A stretch of 64,000 bases of DNA from Larix kaempferi (lineage: Eukaryota > Streptophyta > Pinopsida > Pinales > Pinaceae): assembly GCA_027924585.1 (NCBI GenBank), contig BSBM01001447.1, positions 930,001-994,000 on the forward strand. The letters run 5' to 3'. Numbering within the stretch: position 1 is the first letter of the stretch; each line of letters begins with the position of its first letter. A model generated the notes under the pieces. It was not told the origin of the DNA and did no database searches. It saw nothing but the letters and a program-made list of their open reading frames with translations. The translations under genes and the position numbers were made by a program. Shown here in pieces: positions 61,062 to 64,000 of the stretch.

Positions 61062-63132
61062 GGATGTCACATTGGTAGACGAGAGTCCACTCTAATTTTC
61101 GTGAAGTTCCGATCTATCTTCTCCCCCTTTAAACCCAAGTCTAGCGAAAACGCACGATCGAGTTTCAACTTTAACCAACTTCTCGGAATTGAAATTTGAG
61201 AATAGTTTTGGATGTCCCATTGGTAGACAAGCGTCCACACCAACTTTCGTGATGTTCCGAGCTATTTTCTCCCCCTTTAAGCCCAAGTCTAGCGAAAACA
61301 TACAGTCGAGTTTCGAATTTGACCAATTTCTCATAATTGAAAATTGAGCAGAGATTTGGATGTCCCATTGGTAGACAAATGCGCACGCCAACTTTCGTGA
61401 CGTTTCAAGCTATTTTTTCACCCTTTAAGCCCAAGTCTAGCGAAAATGCACGGTCGATTTTCAACTTTGACCAACTTTTCGGAATATAAATTTGAGAATA
61501 GATTTGGATGTCACATTGTTAGACGAGCATCCACGCCATCTCTCGTGACGTTCCGATCTATTTTCTCCCCCTTTAAGCCCAAGTCTAACGAAAATGCACG
61601 ATTGAGTTTCAACTTTGACCAACTTCTCGGAATTTAAATTTGAGAATAGATTTGGTTGTCCCGTTGATAGACGAGCGTTCACGCCAACTTTCGTAACGTT
61701 CTTAGCTATTTTCACACCCTTTAAGCCCAAGTCTAGCGAAAACGCACGATCGAGTTTCAACTTTGATTAAATTCTTGGAATTGAAATTTGAGAATAGTTT
61801 TGGATGTCCCATTGGTAAACAAGCGTCCACACCAACTTTCTTGACGTTCCGAGCTATTTTCACACCCTTTAAGCCCAACTCTAGCGAAAACGCACGGTCG
61901 AGTTTTGAATCTGAACAACTTCTTGGAATTGAAAATTGAGCATAGATTTGGATGTCCCGTTGGTAAACAAATGCGCATGCGAACTTTCGTGACATTCCGA
62001 GCTATTTTCTCACCCTTTAAGCCTAAGTGTAGCGAAAATGCACGATTGATTTTCAACTTTGACCAACTTCTCGAAATATAAATTTGAGAATAGATTTGGA
62101 TGTCACATTGGTAGACGAGCGTCCACGCCGACTTTCGTGACGTTCCGATCTATTTTCACACCCTTTAAGCCCAAGTCTAGGGACAACGCATGGTCGAGTT
62201 TCGAATTTGACCAACTTCTCAGAATTAAAAATTGAGCATAGATTTGGATGTCCCGTTGGTAGACAAATGCGCACGCCAACTTTCATGACATTCCGAGCTA
62301 TTTTCTCACCCTTTAAGCCCAAGTCTAGCGAAAATGCACGGTCGATTTTCAACTTTGACCAACTTCTCGGAATATAAATTTGAGAATAGATTTGGATGTC
62401 CCATTGGTAGGCAAGCGTCCACACGAACGTTTGTGACGTTCCGAGCTATATTCTCCCTCCTTAAGCCCAAGTCTAGTGAAAACGCACGGTCAAGTTTCGA
62501 ATTTGACCAACTTCTCGGAATTGAAAATTGAGAATAGATTTGGATGTCCCGTTGGCAGACAAATGCGCACGCCAACTTTCGTGACGTTCCGAGCTATTTT
62601 CACACCCTTTAAGCCCAAGTCTAGCGAAAGCGCACGATTGAGTTTCAACTTTGTCCAACTTCTCGGAATCAAAATTCGAGAATAGTTTGGGATGTCCCAT
62701 TGGTACACGAGCGTCCACGCCAACTTTCGTAACGTTCCGAGTTATTTTCACACCCTTTAAGCCCAAGTCTAGTGAAAACGCACGGTCGAGTTTCAAATTT
62801 GACCAACTTCTCAGAAAAAAAAATTGAGCATAGATTTGGCTGTCCTGTTGGTAGACAAATGTGCACGCCAACTTTCGTGACTTTCCGACCTATTTTCTCA
62901 CCCTTTAATCCTAAGTCTAGCGAAAATGCACGGTCGATTTTCAACTTTAACCAACTTCTCGGAATATAAATTTGAGAATAGATTTGGATGTCGCATTGGT
63001 AGGCGAGGGTCCACACCAACTTTCGTGAAGTTCCGAGCTATTTTCACTCCCTTTAAGCCCAAGTCAAGCGAAAATGCACGATCGAGTTTCAACTTTGACC
63101 AACTTCTCGAAATTTAAATTTGAGATAGTTTT

Positions 63133-63270
63133 GGATGTCGCATTGGTAGGCGAGGGTCCACGCCAACTTTCGTGAAGTTCTGAGTTATTTTCACACCCTT
63201 TAAGCCCAAGTCTAGCGAAAATGCACGATCGAGTTTCAACTTCTCGGAATTGAAATTTGAGAATAGTTTT
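63133..63270 (+). repeat. 138-bp monomer at the end of B'' similarity
   Basis: Lost 10 bp: GTTTCAACTTCTCGG in place of GTTTCAACTTTGACCAACTTCTCGG-type text, consistent with deletion between the two CAACTT words. Similarity to 16.8 kb ends here. Confidence 0.8.
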
Positions 63271-64000
63271 GGATGTCCCATTGGTACACGAGCGTCCATG
63301 CCAACTTTCGTGACGTTCCGAGCTATTTTCTCCCCCTTTAAGCCCAAGTCTAGCGAAAATGCACGATCAAGTTTCAACTTTGACTAACTTCTCGGAATTG
63401 AAATTTGAGAATAGTTTTGGATGTCCGATTGGTACACGAGCGTCCACGCCAACTTTCGTGACGTTCCGAGCTATTTTCACACCCTTTAAGCCCAAGTCTA
63501 GCGAAAGCGCACGATCGAATTTCAACTTTGACCAACTTCTTGGAATTGAAATTCGAGAATAGTTTTGGATGTCCCATTGGTAGACAAGCGTCCACACCAA
63601 CTTTCATGACGTTCCGAGCTATTTTCTCCCCATTTAAGCCCAAGTCTAGCGAAAACGCACCGTCGAGTTTCAAAATTGACCAACTTCTCAGAATTGAAAA
63701 TTGAGCATAGATTTGGGTGTCCCGTTGGTAGACAAATGCGCACGCCAACCTTCGTGACGTTCTGAGCTATTTTCACACCCTTTAAGCCCAAGTCTAGCGA
63801 AAGCGCACGATCGAGTTTCAACTTTGTCCAACTTCACAGAATCGAAATTCGAGATTAGTTTTGGATGTCCCATTGGTAGACAAGCGTCCACACCAACTTT
63901 CGTGACGTTCCGAGCTATTTTCTCTCCCTTTAAGCCCAAGTCTAGCGAAAACGCACAGTCGAGTTTCGAATTTGATTAACTTCTCAGAGTTGAAAATTGA
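63271..64000. repeat. Mixed tail resembling blocks C and D
   Basis: Contains GTCCGATTGGTACACGAGCG (as near 1.05 and 18.83 kb), an M5-type hybrid with GCGAAAGCGCACGATCG near 63.5 and 63.8 kb, and ends with CACAGTCGAGTTTCGAATTT as near 18.91 kb. The array runs off the window edge mid-monomer. Confidence 0.7.

Larger units (their letters stand above)
56805..63240. repeat. Block B'', copy 2
   Basis: Partner of block B. Compared with B it has one extra monomer near 56.9 kb, a replaced patch at 57.29-57.53 kb, two fewer monomers near 59.7 kb, six more monomers at 60,175-61,061 and one fewer near 62.7 kb. Similarity stops at about 63.24 kb, where the text departs from 16.9 kb. Confidence 0.8.
1..64000. 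repeat. 148-bp satellite DNA array filling the window
   Basis: The anchor word GGATGTC (and close variants) recurs at 5, 153, 301, 449 and so on at exactly 148 bp, and this spacing holds to the end apart from listed truncations and small indels. About 430 monomers are present, all in one orientation. The most constant parts are CAACTTTCGTGACGTTCCG, GAGCTATTTTC, CCCTTTAAGCC, AAGTCTAGCGAAAA and GACCAACTTCTCGGAATT. The stretch just after GGATGTC is the most variable and defines monomer types. One M1 monomer is about 46% GC with about 10 CpGs. The length matches a nucleosome core (147 bp), as in many centromeric satellites. That function is inferred, since no kinetochore mark can be read from DNA. 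No unique sequence interrupts the array, and the array continues beyond both window edges. Confidence 0.98.

Noticed and set aside
1-64000. CRISPR array
   Set aside because: The repeats are contiguous 148-bp units with no unique spacers and no cas-like genes.
1-64000. rDNA intergenic spacer subrepeats or 5S rDNA array
   Set aside because: No rRNA-like stretch and no Pol III A/C-box pattern was recognised, and the array never reaches a rRNA gene.
1-64000. CENP-B box in the core
   Set aside because: TTTCGTGACGTTCCGAG fits only about 6 of the 9 essential positions of the known box (TTCG and two later bases). The A and two of the G positions are wrong. Chance similarity is more likely.
1-64000. 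Inverted segments or palindromic turnarounds in the array
   Set aside because: The anchor GGATGTC reads on the plus strand throughout. I saw no block in reverse complement. Short palindromes (TTCGAA, CGATCG) are within-monomer only.
1-64000. A specific species or named satellite family
   Set aside because: Monomer length and composition alone do not identify it. A Fagaceae association is only a vague recollection and no database search was possible.

Overview
The whole 64-kb window is one uninterrupted tandem array of a satellite repeat with a 148-bp monomer, about 430 monomers all in the same orientation. I found no protein-coding gene, tRNA, rRNA, transposon or other non-satellite insert. 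Open reading frames of 60-220 codons occur on both strands in nearly every monomer, but they are by-products of the repeat. A monomer of about 46% GC, a nucleosome-sized period and multi-level higher-order structure point to eukaryotic heterochromatin, most likely a plant centromeric or pericentromeric array. A Fagaceae-like tree genome is a weak impression from memory and was not tested.

Fine structure: three main monomer types alternate. M1 carries CCATTGGTAGACAAGCGTCC and TTTCGAATTTGACC. M2 carries CCGTTGGTAGACAAATGCGC and GATTTTCAACTTTGACC. M3 carries ACATTGGTAGACGAGCGTCC and CGATCGAGTTTCAACTTTGA. M1-M2-M3 forms a 444-bp trimer over much of the window. Between about 23.8 and 33 kb, and again at 42-48 kb, a 296-bp dimer of M1 with an M2/M3 hybrid (M5) is common. 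A divergent type, M4 (CATTTGTAGACATGCACGCA, GAGCTAATTTCACAC), is interspersed at about 5.6-8.3, 11.9, 35-37.6, 52-54.4 and 57.8 kb.

Large structure, from shared rare variants and constant offsets: blocks run in the order [E-like 0-0.96] [C-like 1.0-4.79] A (4.79-10.56) B (10.56-16.9) C (about 17-21.98) D (21.99-33.37) E (33.37-34.17) A' (34.17-40.00) D' (40.00-48.54) extra segment (48.54-50.17) E' (50.17-50.97) A'' (50.97-56.80) B'' (56.80-63.2), then a C/D-like tail. A to A' is a 29,380-bp offset, so A-B-C-D-E behaves as a 29.4-kb super-repeat. D-E-A' (21,987-40,000, 18,014 bp) is followed head to tail by a second copy, D'-E'-A'' (40,001-56,804). A' and A'' share variants absent from A, so the 18-kb duplication is younger than the 29-kb one. 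Nested within are a 2.5-kb tandem duplication (26.57-31.52 kb), whole-monomer gains and losses, a short conversion-like patch (57.29-57.53 kb), and recurring truncated monomers of 63, 103 and 133 bp that act as landmarks.

No genes cooperate here. The biology of the window is the turnover of a satellite array by unequal exchange, segmental duplication and conversion, with a probable but unproven chromatin (centromere or heterochromatin) role. All alignments were done by eye, so block edges are approximate to tens of bases unless stated otherwise.
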